Of a stretch of 64,000 nucleotides of DNA, positions 55,878 to 63,975 are shown piece by piece. The translations under genes and the position numbers were made by a program. Source of the stretch: Lunatimonas sp. (GTDB taxonomy: Bacteria > Bacteroidota > Bacteroidia > Cytophagales > Cyclobacteriaceae). The DNA is taken from contig NZ_JAFIEU010000051.1 of assembly GCF_020832325.1 (NCBI RefSeq), positions 1-64,000 on the forward strand, read 5' to 3'. Each line of letters begins with the position of its first letter. Within the stretch, counting starts at the first letter, position 1. The notes under the pieces were generated by a model. That model saw only the letters and a program-made list of their open reading frames with translations, made no database searches and was not told the DNA's origin.

Positions 55878-56096
55878 ATGAATCGGATAAAGGAAGTATT
55901 GGAGGAAAAGGGAATCAAACAGACCTGGCTCGCTGATAAGCTCGGGAAGAGCTACAACATGGTCAACAGCTATGTCCAAAATCGGCAGCAACCCCGACTG
56001 GAAGTGCTTTTCGAGATTGCCAAAATACTCGGAGTGAGCGCCAAGGATCTGCTGATCGACCAAAATGATCCTAAGCCAAATACATCGTCCAATTAA
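55878..56096 (+). CDS. Cro/C1-type helix-turn-helix regulator
   Basis: This 72-residue DNA-binding protein is an XRE-family HTH: KEVLEEKGIKQTWLADKLGK, then SYNMVNSYVQNRQQPRLEVL and AKILGVSAKDLLI. It lies 23 bp upstream of the mod gene, in the same direction. This is the usual place for a controller of a restriction-modification cassette, where it balances methylase and nuclease, but its target operator was not seen. Confidence 0.85.
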   Translation: MNRIKEVLEEKGIKQTWLADKLGKSYNMVNSYVQNRQQPRLEVLFEIAKILGVSAKDLLIDQNDPKPNTSSN

Positions 56097-56119
56097 CAAC
56101 CTGAACCAGAACAGTGACC

Positions 56120-58081
56120 ATGTCAGAGAATAAAAGCATCACGATGGACGGAAAGAGCCTTTCCATCGAAGCGGAAAAAATAAACGCATTGAAGGAGATT
56201 TTACCTGAGGTTTTTACGGAAAACAAAATAGACTGGGAGAAGCTTAAAGCCGCCCTTGGGGAAAATATCAACTTCTCCAACGAACGCTATGTGCTCAACT
56301 GGGCGGGAAAAAGCGATGCCTTCAAAGTCCTGCAAATCCCTTCTTCCAAGACCCTGATTCCCTCCAAGGAGGAAAGTGTCCACTTTGACGATACCCAGAA
56401 CATCTTTATCGAAGGGGAAAACATGGAAGTGCTCAAGGTGCTGCAAAAAAGCTACTTCGGCAAGGTCAAGATGATCTACATAGACCCGCCTTACAATACC
56501 GGCAATGATTCCTTTATCTATCCAGACAAGTTTTCCGAAACCAAGACCGACTATGAAAAGCGGGTAGGCGACAAAGACGAGGACGGCTATATGACTAGGG
56601 ACGGGATGTTCAAAAAGAACAGCAAGGAAAACGGGCAATACCACAGCAACTGGCTCAATATGATGATGCCCCGCATGTATCTGGCCAAAAACCTGTTACG
56701 TCAGGATGGGGTGATTTTTGTGTCCATAGACGACAATGAAGTACATAATCTGAGACTGTTGATGAATGAAATTTTTGGGGAGGAGAATTTTGTGGCGCAA
56801 TTAATTTGGAAAAGTAGACAAAATAAGGACAACAGAACGGTTACTGGCGTCTCGATAGATCACGAATATATTTTATCTTATTCAAAAAGTAACGATCGTC
56901 GCAGTTTTAGGGGTACATCAAGAAAAATAGACACTTACTCTAACCCTGATAATGATCCGAGAGGCGTTTGGGCTAGCTCAAATATGGCAGGTCTGAAAGA
57001 TGAAGCAAGCCGCCCAAATCTTCATTATGATTTAATAAACCCTCTGACGAATGTTAATTATGGTCGTCCTAAAATGGGATGGAGGTATGATCAGAGAACT
57101 ATGTCTAGGCTTATTTCTGAAGATAGAATTATTTGGCCAGTAGACTCTAATGGAAGACCGAGAAGGAAGGTTTTCCTTTCAGAGATTAATGAAGTTTTGC
57201 CTGGTTTTTCCTCTTTTGTTGGGGCTGAGATATTCACTAGAGACGGAACTAAAGAGATAGATGTATTATTTGAAACTAGATATTTTGATTTTCCAAAGCC
57301 AAGTAGACTGATTGGTGACTTGATTTGCCAAACTTCTGCTCAGTCTGATATCATTTTAGATTTTTTTGCCGGATCAGGAACAACTGCCCAAGCAGTAATG
57401 AAATTGAACAAAGAAGACGGAGGAAACCGAAAATATATTTGTGTCCAGCTTCCTGAGCTTTGTGAGGAAAAAAGCGAAGCTTTTAAAGCAGGTTACAAAA
57501 CCATAGCCGATATCTCCAAGGAGAGAATCCGAAGAGCCGGGAAGAAAATCAAAGAAGAGATAGCAGAGGAAATCACCCAGCTAGAATCCAAAATCAGCAA
57601 GCTGGAAGGGGAACTGCCTACGGAAGAAACCAAGGCTGAAATAGCAAATCTAAAAGCCAAAGTCCAGCAACTGCAAGCACAGGACTTGGGCTTTAAAGTT
57701 CTGAAACTGGAAGAGAGCAACTTCAAGCAATGGAGGCAGCTGGAAGGCCATGATCCCCAGGCGCTGGCCGAGCAGATCAGGCTCTTTGTGGACCCGGTGG
57801 CCGAATCCGCCACGGTGGAAAATATGGTCTATGAACTCCTGCTCAAAAGCGGCAAAGACCTGAACAGCAAAATAGAAAAGGAAGGGGCTGTCTATAAAAT
57901 CAACGGCAAGGAACTGGTCTTGCTTCTGGAAAAAGCCACCGAAGAGATCATCCATAAAGTCACCGCAGCCAAACCTACCAAGGTCATCGCCCTGGATAGG
58001 TTGTTCAAGGACAATGACCAACTCAAAACCAACACGGTACTGCAGATGCGGGATGCGGGCGTGGAGTTTAAAACGATTTGA
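56120..58081 (+). CDS. mod: Type III restriction-modification methyltransferase (Mod)
   Basis: This 653-residue adenine-N6 methyltransferase both modifies DNA and gives sequence specificity to the type III complex. Catalytic motif IV is DPPYNTG at about residues 122-128, and the SAM-binding motif I is LDFFAGSGTTAQAVMKLN at about residues 413-430. The order (IV before I) marks a beta-class enzyme. The middle (about residues 215-400, roughly 56760-57340) is the target recognition domain and is AT-richer than the rest. I chose the ATG at 56120 over the GTG at 56114. The Res subunit gene lies 1.4 kb downstream. Confidence 0.93.
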   Translation: MSENKSITMDGKSLSIEAEKINALKEILPEVFTENKIDWEKLKAALGENINFSNERYVLNWAGKSDAFKVLQIPSSKTLIPSKEESVHFDDTQNIFIEGENMEVLKVLQKSYFGKVKMIYIDPPYNTGNDSFIYPDKFSETKTDYEKRVGDKDEDGYMTRDGMFKKNSKENGQYHSNWLNMMMPRMYLAKNLLRQDGVIFVSIDDNEVHNLRLLMNEIFGEENFVAQLIWKSRQNKDNRTVTGVSIDHEYILSYSKSNDRRSFRGTSRKIDTYSNPDNDPRGVWASSNMAGLKDEASRPNLHYDLINPLTNVNYGRPKMGWRYDQRTMSRLISEDRIIWPVDSNGRPRRKVFLSEINEVLPGFSSFVGAEIFTRDGTKEIDVLFETRYFDFPKPSRLIGDLICQTSAQSDIILDFFAGSGTTAQAVMKLNKEDGGNRKYICVQLPELCEEKSEAFKAGYKTIADISKERIRRAGKKIKEEIAEEITQLESKISKLEGELPTEETKAEIANLKAKVQQLQAQDLGFKVLKLEESNFKQWRQLEGHDPQALAEQIRLFVDPVAESATVENMVYELLLKSGKDLNSKIEKEGAVYKINGKELVLLLEKATEEIIHKVTAAKPTKVIALDRLFKDNDQLKTNTVLQMRDAGVEFKTI

Positions 58082-58168
58082 TTTGGGAAGGATGATTTAA
58101 AACCCAAATCAAAAATCTTAAAACAGAATTCATCAATCATAAATTCGCAAACTGAAATCAAAAACCTA

Positions 58169-58249
58169 ATGAGGGAGGCGAATGAACTGGTGTCCATTTT
58201 CGTAAGTTCCGCAAAAACGGTAAAGACACGACTCAATCATAAATCCTAA
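58169..58249 (+). pseudogene. C-terminal remnant of a four-helix-bundle protein
   Basis: The stretch between mod and the DUF1016 gene encodes LMREANELVSIFVSSAKTVK in frame with the mod stop and ends RLNHKS. This resembles the last helix of the small four-helix-bundle (23S rRNA intervening-sequence) proteins. The first three helices are missing. It is probably the scar of a gene once located in the cassette; identification is tentative. Confidence 0.4.
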
Positions 58250-58270
58250 AACCAAGATCCTCAATCAAGA

Positions 58271-59281
58271 ATGGAGTTAGAACTATACAGGTCCCTTTTG
58301 GGAGATATCAAGCAAAGGATACTTAAAGCCCAAATTAAGGCTGCCCTGGCGGTAAATTTCGAAATGATTTCCTTGTATTGGGAAATAGGAAAGTCCATTG
58401 CCGAAAAGCAGGAACAAAAAGGCTGGTCTGCCGGAGTCATTCCCAAACTGGCAAAGGATCTAAAGAGAGAGCTTTCAGACCTTAAAGGGTATTCTGAAAG
58501 AAACCTCGGCAGAATGCTGGCCTTTTATAGGGAATATCCTGCCCGATCAATTTTGCCACAGCTTGTGGCAAAATTGCCATGGGGACATAATATCCTCTTG
58601 ATAGAGAAGATCAAGCAAAAAGAACTCAGGTTCTGGTATGCAGGGCAATGTATAGAGAACAATTGGAGCAGGAATGTGCTGGATATGCAGATTAAGTCCA
58701 ACCTGTTTGAGAGACAGGGCAAGTCCGTCAATAATTTCAAGACGACCTTACCGGAACCATTGTCCGACCTTGCGCACCAAACGCTAAAGGACCCGTATAT
58801 TTTTGATTTTCTGTCCATGGATGTTCAGTATCGGGAGCGGGATATTGAAAATCAATTGATAAAACACATCACGCAGTTTTTACTGGAACTGGGCAAGGGC
58901 TTCGCCTTTATAGGCAACCAGTTCCATCTTCAGGTCGGTGATAATGATTACTACCTTGACCTTCTTTTTTACCACACCAGGCTAAAATGCTATGTGGTAA
59001 TCGAATTAAAGAACACCAAATTCATTCCTGAATTTGCCGGTAAACTTAATTTTTATTTGTCGGCTGTAGACAGTTTGGTAAAAGATCCATCGGACAATCC
59101 CACAATCGGAATACTACTGTGTAAGGACAAAAATAACATTGAGGTAGAATTTGCCCTGAGAGATCTTAACAAGCCCATGGGAGTAAGTGAGCTTAAACTG
59201 GTGGAAGATCTGCCCGAAAATCTGAAAAGCAGTTTACCTACCATTGAAGAAATAGAAGTTGAATTCGATAAAATCAAATAA
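58271..59281 (+). CDS. PDDEXK nuclease domain protein (DUF1016/YhcG family)
   Basis: This 336-residue protein has the YhcG N-terminal domain (YWEIGKSIAEKQEQKGW, RNLGRMLAFYREYP, ENNWSRNVLDMQI) and a C-terminal PD-(D/E)XK nuclease: YYLDLLFYHTRLKCYVVIEL with ELK as the catalytic pair, then EFAGKLNFYLSAVD. YhcG proteins are often carried by restriction-modification and phage-defence islands. Here it is inserted between mod and res, in line with both. Its TAA stop shares a base with the first copy of the 95-bp repeat. Its job in the cassette is unknown. Confidence 0.9.
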   Translation: MELELYRSLLGDIKQRILKAQIKAALAVNFEMISLYWEIGKSIAEKQEQKGWSAGVIPKLAKDLKRELSDLKGYSERNLGRMLAFYREYPARSILPQLVAKLPWGHNILLIEKIKQKELRFWYAGQCIENNWSRNVLDMQIKSNLFERQGKSVNNFKTTLPEPLSDLAHQTLKDPYIFDFLSMDVQYRERDIENQLIKHITQFLLELGKGFAFIGNQFHLQVGDNDYYLDLLFYHTRLKCYVVIELKNTKFIPEFAGKLNFYLSAVDSLVKDPSDNPTIGILLCKDKNNIEVEFALRDLNKPMGVSELKLVEDLPENLKSSLPTIEEIEVEFDKIK

Positions 59282-59372
59282 TGAAATCGAGCATGACGCA
59301 AGCGACACACACTGGGATGACTATGATACATGCGAGATTCCATGTGACCGCTGAAAAAACAATTATCGACAC
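59281..59372 (+). repeat. 95-bp repeat, copy B (direct tandem with copy C)
   Basis: It starts ATGAAATCGAGCATGACG and contains CACACACTGGGATGACTATG, running directly into copy C. It is more diverged than A and C are from each other. Very short open frames inside (31 and 28 codons) are not conserved in copy A, so the repeat is unlikely to be coding. Confidence 0.8.
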
Positions 59373-59469
59373 ATGAAATCGAGCATGACGAGATCGTCAC
59401 ACACTGGGATGACTATAAACCATGTGAGATTCCATCTGACCATTAAAAATCAATTATAGACAGATGAAA
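59373..59469 (+). repeat. 95-bp repeat, copy C, ending at the res start codon
   Basis: About 90 of 98 positions match copy A in the opposite orientation. It ends CAATTATAGACAGATGAAAC, so the last bases include the ATG of res, just as copy A ends at the ATG of the first peptide gene. Two unrelated genes thus have the same 5' untranslated region. Confidence 0.85.
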
Positions 59470-62118
59470 CTATCCTTTGAATCAAATCTGGCCTATCAGC
59501 AGGAAGCCATCAAATCCATTACGGATTTATTTGAGGGACAGCCCATGGAAGATGCTGTAATTGAATTCAAACTAAAGGAAGATGGTACCCTCAACTTGAT
59601 CAATGGAGTAAGTAACAACCTGGTCTTATCCGAAGAACAGATCCTGGAAAACCTGCAACGCATTCAGGCGGGCAATGACATGGAGGTTTCCGGCAAATTG
59701 GACGGTATGCACTTTTCCGTGGAAATGGAGACCGGGACGGGGAAGACCTATGTTTACCTGAGAACGGTATATGAACTGAATAAGCTGTATGGATTTAAAA
59801 AGTTTGTCATCGTGGTGCCGTCCGTGGCCATCCGGGAAGGGGTGTTGAAAAACCTGGAAATTACCCATGAGCATTTCCAGACCCTGTATGACAACGTCCC
59901 GATCAATTTCCAGGTCTATGACAGCTCAAAAGTGTCCTCACTGAGGGGCTTTGCCACGACCAATAACATGGAGGTTTTGGTAATCAATATTGACTCCTTT
60001 GCCAAGGATGAGAATATCATCAACAAACCCAATGACAAGCTGAATGGTCAGATGCCAGTGGAGTTTATACAGGCAAGCAACCCAGTTGTCATCGTGGACG
60101 AACCTCAGAATATGGAAACGGAAAAGCGGATTGCGGCTATCGAAAAACTCAACGGGCTTTGCACGCTGCGCTATTCCGCTACTCACCGAAATTACTACAA
60201 CCTAACTTATAGCCTTAATCCCGTAAAAGCCTACGATTTGGGATTGGTCAAGCAAATAGAGGTGGATTCCGTGATGGAGGAGAATGCCTTCAATGATGCA
60301 TTTGTCTCGGTGGACTCCATCCAAGCCACTAAGACCAAGGTAACGGCAAAGATTATCATCAACAGCAACGAAAAAGGCGGAGTCAAAAAGAAAAGCCTTA
60401 ACATAAAGGTAGGCGACGACCTCTATAAGCTCTCCAACGAGCGGGAGGTCTATTCCGACGGGTATATCATTGAGGAAATTGATGCTGTGAATCAATGCAT
60501 TTCACTTTCCAATGGAAACCTGTTATACAAGGGAGACAGTCAGGGTGGATTGACGGACGAGGTGATGAGGTTCCAGATCCGGAAAACCATTGAGGAACAC
60601 CTTAGAAAAGAAAAGCGGCTGAATAAATTAGGTATCAAGGTGCTTTCTCTCTTTTTTATCGACAAAGTGGCCAACTACCGACAATATGATGCGGCAGGAG
60701 ATCCAGTAAAGGGAAAGTTTGCCGAATGGTTTGAGGAAATCTATGCCGAGTATATCGCCAAACCCGCCTTCAAAGAATTGGACAGGTTTCCGGTGGAGGA
60801 CATCCACAACGGCTATTTTTCCCAAGATAGCAAAGGAAGGATGAAGGATACATCCGGGGAAACCAAAGCGGACGACGATACCTACAGCCTGATCATGAAA
60901 GACAAGGAGAGGTTGCTGGGGCTGGACAATTCCCTCCGTTTTATCTTCTCCCATTCCGCATTGAGGGAGGGTTGGGACAATCCCAATGTCTTCCAAATAT
61001 GCACCTTGAATGAGACCAAATCCGATATCAAGAAACGGCAGGAAATAGGCAGGGGACTGAGACTGGCCGTTGACCAGGACGGAAAAAGACCCTACGACCG
61101 CAACATCAACCGCCTGACTGTTGTGGCGAACGAATCCTATGACGACTTTGCCAAGGCGCTGCAAAAGGAAATCGAGGAAGACTGTGGGGTGGCCTTTACC
61201 GGAAGGGTGAAAAACAAGCAAACCCGTACCGCCGTCAACTACCGGAAAGGCTTTGAGGCAGATCCCCGGTTTCTGGAAATATGGGAGAGGCTAAAGAAGA
61301 AAACCACTTACAAGGTGGACTACAAGACCGATGAATTGGTCGGGCGGGCTGCGAAAGCATTAAAGGAACTACCGGCCATTCACGCTCCCTCCATCCGCTC
61401 CACCAAGGTTCAGATCAGCATGACGGATGGGGGGATAGATACCCTGTATGCCGGAGATAAGCTGGAATCCTACGGAGGATATACCTGGAAAATCCCGGAT
61501 GTATTGGGCTATATCCAAAGCAAGACAGAACTGACCAGGTCCACTATCGAACAGATCCTGACGCAATCTGACCGGATCGGAGACATTTTAGTCAACCCCC
61601 AACTATTTCTTGACCTGGCCATTCAGGCTATCACCAGGATCTTGCATGGCCTGATGATCGATGGGATCAAATACCAGAAGATCGGCAGTACGGAATACGA
61701 AATGTCCCTGTTTGAAGCCCAGGAGTTGGAAATCTATCTGAACGACTTCTCCTACAAGGTGAAAGATGCCAGTAAGACCATCTATGAAGAGTATGTCCCA
61801 CTGGATTCAGGTGTGGAGAGCCGATTTGCCCAAGACTGTGAGAGCAGTGAGCAGGTAAAATTCTATTTCAAGCTCCCCAACTGGTTCAAAATACCGACTC
61901 CCATAGGAAATTACAATCCTGATTGGGCGGTGGTGTTTGAAGGAGAGGAGAAAGTTTACTTCGTTGCAGAGACCAAGGATACCGGAACGCCTTATGTTGA
62001 CCTCTACAAGCTAAGCGCCGACGAACAGCTAAAAATCAAGTGCGGCAAAGCACATTTCAATGAATTCAACGACCTGGAATACCGGGTGGTGAGTAAAGTG
62101 GGACAGTTGGTTAGATGA
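59464..62118 (+). CDS. res: Type III restriction endonuclease subunit (Res)
   Basis: This 884-residue helicase-nuclease cuts DNA with Mod. The ATP-binding motif I is METGTGKTYVYLR at residues 88-100, motif II is VDEPQ at residues 211-215, and motif VI KKRQEIGRGLRLAVD lies near residue 525. The C-terminal PD-(D/E)XK nuclease is visible as NPDWAVV (about residue 820) and AETKD (about residue 836-839). The gene starts directly after repeat copy C and its last bases overlap the truncated peptide frame on the other strand. Confidence 0.93.
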   Translation: MKLSFESNLAYQQEAIKSITDLFEGQPMEDAVIEFKLKEDGTLNLINGVSNNLVLSEEQILENLQRIQAGNDMEVSGKLDGMHFSVEMETGTGKTYVYLRTVYELNKLYGFKKFVIVVPSVAIREGVLKNLEITHEHFQTLYDNVPINFQVYDSSKVSSLRGFATTNNMEVLVINIDSFAKDENIINKPNDKLNGQMPVEFIQASNPVVIVDEPQNMETEKRIAAIEKLNGLCTLRYSATHRNYYNLTYSLNPVKAYDLGLVKQIEVDSVMEENAFNDAFVSVDSIQATKTKVTAKIIINSNEKGGVKKKSLNIKVGDDLYKLSNEREVYSDGYIIEEIDAVNQCISLSNGNLLYKGDSQGGLTDEVMRFQIRKTIEEHLRKEKRLNKLGIKVLSLFFIDKVANYRQYDAAGDPVKGKFAEWFEEIYAEYIAKPAFKELDRFPVEDIHNGYFSQDSKGRMKDTSGETKADDDTYSLIMKDKERLLGLDNSLRFIFSHSALREGWDNPNVFQICTLNETKSDIKKRQEIGRGLRLAVDQDGKRPYDRNINRLTVVANESYDDFAKALQKEIEEDCGVAFTGRVKNKQTRTAVNYRKGFEADPRFLEIWERLKKKTTYKVDYKTDELVGRAAKALKELPAIHAPSIRSTKVQISMTDGGIDTLYAGDKLESYGGYTWKIPDVLGYIQSKTELTRSTIEQILTQSDRIGDILVNPQLFLDLAIQAITRILHGLMIDGIKYQKIGSTEYEMSLFEAQELEIYLNDFSYKVKDASKTIYEEYVPLDSGVESRFAQDCESSEQVKFYFKLPNWFKIPTPIGNYNPDWAVVFEGEEKVYFVAETKDTGTPYVDLYKLSADEQLKIKCGKAHFNEFNDLEYRVVSKVGQLVR

Positions 62119-62185
62119 TTATAGATGAAAAGCCGTCATTAATCCTTTTAGATGATTTTATTGAAGTTTTAAGCCATTGCTTCAT
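62111..62185 (-). pseudogene. Truncated peptide gene (copy B of the family)
   Basis: On the minus strand an ATG at 62185 starts MKQWLKTSIKS, matching the first 11 codons of the peptide at 54913-55179 (MKQWLKNSRKS), then diverges (SKRINDGFSSIII) and stops at 62111, inside the end of res. The leader helix, the Cys-rich tail and the propeller gene that should follow are gone. Its upstream region (62186-62322) is intact. So the right border of the type III cassette falls at about 62150. Confidence 0.7.
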
Positions 62186-62322
62186 ATTTTTTTAGTTTGA
62201 AGTAAAACATTGATTTAATGGCGCCTAAATTGGAAAAAAAAGGAGAGTTGCAACTATTATTTTATAAATTTCTGAAAAAAAAATAACAAAGAATCTGTTT
62301 TAAATCGTATACGAGGGAGTTA
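62186..62322 (-). promoter_or_regulatory. Conserved upstream module of the truncated peptide gene
   Basis: Plus-strand landmarks are AGTTTGAAGTAAAACATTGA, GAGAGTTGCAACTATTATTT and GAATCTGTTTTAAATCGTAT. This matches the modules of copies A and C, and directs into the truncated frame without a 95-bp repeat. If still active it would transcribe antisense into the end of res. Confidence 0.6.
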
Positions 62323-62397
62323 GTTTTCAAACTTTGAAGGGTGGAACGATTTCGTTAGTTTTCTAAGTGATAAAAGGGAAAGCCGATATCGTATGTA

Positions 62398-63486
62398 CTA
62401 CCAATCACCGTAATCAAATATCACCACATTGGGATCCCTATCCGATGAAATACCAAAAAAACGCTTGTTTTTCTCGTCTACTGCTAGGGAAACCAGCGAA
62501 TGATCCAAGGTGTAGGTTTTTAGCAATTTACCATCGTAATCGAACACATAAATTTCTTTTGACAATTCGCCATTTTGATAATACAAATCCGCAGATTTCC
62601 CAAAATAGAGCGCATATATAAATTCATCCCCAGCCAAGATGTCCATATAGTAGCTGGAAAGGCTTCTATCGGTAAACTGTGCCATGGGGTAGCCAGCTGA
62701 GTAGTCGACCACAAACTCTGGGATAATGTGCTCCGGACCGCGAGTGGAGATGATTTTCCCACTTGAAAGATCCAAAATTTCTATAAAATCCCTAAAGCGT
62801 CCTCCCAATACATATTTTTTTTGAGCTGGGTTAAAGGACGTTCTCCCTTGGTGAACGGATTTGACTACATTGGGAGGGAGTGAAGGATCCTCCATCAGTT
62901 GGCTCCAGGTACCATAAGTGATAAGCTGATTTCCAAGCGTATCGTAAAGTACATACTTATCATCCCCATCTGCCAACCTGCATATAAGTACCTCATCGGA
63001 AAACCAACGTATATCTGTGGCCAAGAACATATTTTGTGGTTGACGAAAAGCCCTATGATATAGTTCACTAGATGTTTCCAAATCAAACAAGGCAATCAAT
63101 TTTTGGGTATGGTCATATACCCAGACCTCATTTAGGGATTTACCTTTCTCTAATTGATAGGCGGTAGTTATCTCCCCCGGCCCGAAACCATCCTTTCCAA
63201 ATGCTTTGATTAGTGTTTCTCTTGTAGGATCGACAACGTGAAGAAAATAGTCTAGGGTTTTGCCCTCACCCACCACCAGGTATTTTCCAGTCCAAAGTAT
63301 AGATTCGGGATTAATCAAGTCTGTTAAATTAAGTTTTTTACCTCTTAAGGTATCTGGTGCCGGAACATCTTCAAGATTAAAAGTGCGGATGATATAATCG
63401 GAATCCTGTGTTTCTTTTACAGGGGTACCACAAGATAAAAGAAAGGCGAAAACACAAAATACAATTAACTTTTGGGGAGTTATCAT
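62398..63486 (-). CDS. 6-bladed beta-propeller lipoprotein (second unit)
   Basis: This 362-residue protein has a signal peptide and lipobox (LIVFCVFAFLLSCGTP) and a mature chain with propeller-type repeats, such as VVGEGKTLDYFLHVVDPTR, FGKDGFGPGEITTAYQLEKG and EIYVFDYDGKLLKTYTLDHS. The FGxxGxGPGE segment matches IISTGEGPGKV in the first unit and is common in this propeller family. The frame is open from a TTG at 63585, but the ATG at 63486 gives the signal peptide. It lies 89 bp after the second peptide gene, the same order as in the first unit; no thioredoxin-like partner follows. Confidence 0.75.
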   Translation of the reverse strand: MITPQKLIVFCVFAFLLSCGTPVKETQDSDYIIRTFNLEDVPAPDTLRGKKLNLTDLINPESILWTGKYLVVGEGKTLDYFLHVVDPTRETLIKAFGKDGFGPGEITTAYQLEKGKSLNEVWVYDHTQKLIALFDLETSSELYHRAFRQPQNMFLATDIRWFSDEVLICRLADGDDKYVLYDTLGNQLITYGTWSQLMEDPSLPPNVVKSVHQGRTSFNPAQKKYVLGGRFRDFIEILDLSSGKIISTRGPEHIIPEFVVDYSAGYPMAQFTDRSLSSYYMDILAGDEFIYALYFGKSADLYYQNGELSKEIYVFDYDGKLLKTYTLDHSLVSLAVDEKNKRFFGISSDRDPNVVIFDYGDW

Positions 63487-63575
63487 ATTGGCTAATATGG
63501 TATTAATTAGTAAAGAGAGTTTGAGTGGAATTTTTCCACTCAAACATTTCAAATAGTTATTGGAGTGGTGGAAGA

Positions 63576-63839
63576 TTAAAAGCAAGTTTCATAACCACCA
63601 TACCACAAAGATTTTAAAAAAGTTCGCCCAATGGGATGCTCACATTCTCCCGTGTACCAATCACAACATACCCCACCATATGGGTTAGAGCCCGCAATCG
63701 CCTTCTCCAAAGCCACTTCGTTTTCGGAAAACGGCACTTCCGTACCGTTAACACCGAATTGCCATCCGGCCACCAGCATCACTGCTACAGCCCCACAGGC
63801 TGCCATTTTCTTTCTTAAACTGTTCGTCCATTGCTTCAT
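63576..63839 (-). CDS. Secreted Cys-rich peptide with conserved leader (copy C)
   Basis: This 87-residue product has the same leader as copy A (MAACGAVAVMLVAGWQFGVN, then FSENEVALEKAIAGS) with only a few changes, but its tail of 36 residues is unrelated: NPYGGVCCDWYTGECEHP, then GRTFLKSLWYGGYETCF, with four Cys. The leader DNA is nearly identical between the copies while the tail DNA is not. It heads a peptide-propeller unit. I infer secretion and possible processing after AGS; the role is unknown. Confidence 0.7.
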   Translation of the reverse strand: MKQWTNSLRKKMAACGAVAVMLVAGWQFGVNGTEVPFSENEVALEKAIAGSNPYGGVCCDWYTGECEHPIGRTFLKSLWYGGYETCF

Positions 63840-63975
63840 GTTTTTTTAATCTGAAGTAAAACATTGATTTAATGGTACTTAAATTAAATAGATAAAAACG
63901 AGAGTTGCAACTATTGTTTTAGAAATTGCTTAAAAAACAACAAAGAATCTGTTTTAAAGCGTATACGGGAGGGTA
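63840..63975 (-). promoter_or_regulatory. Conserved upstream module of peptide gene C
   Basis: Plus-strand landmarks are AATCTGAAGTAAAACATTGA, GAGAGTTGCAACTATTGTTT and GAATCTGTTTTAAAGCGTAT, matching copies A and B. It abuts the ATG at 63839 directly, which shows the original arrangement before the 95-bp repeat was placed in copy A. Confidence 0.6.

Noticed and set aside
59281-59457. Two short frames (31 and 28 codons) starting MKSSMT inside the 95-bp repeats
   Set aside because: The frame is broken in copy A by a TAG after six codons and the frames differ between B and C, so the repeat does not act as a coding unit.
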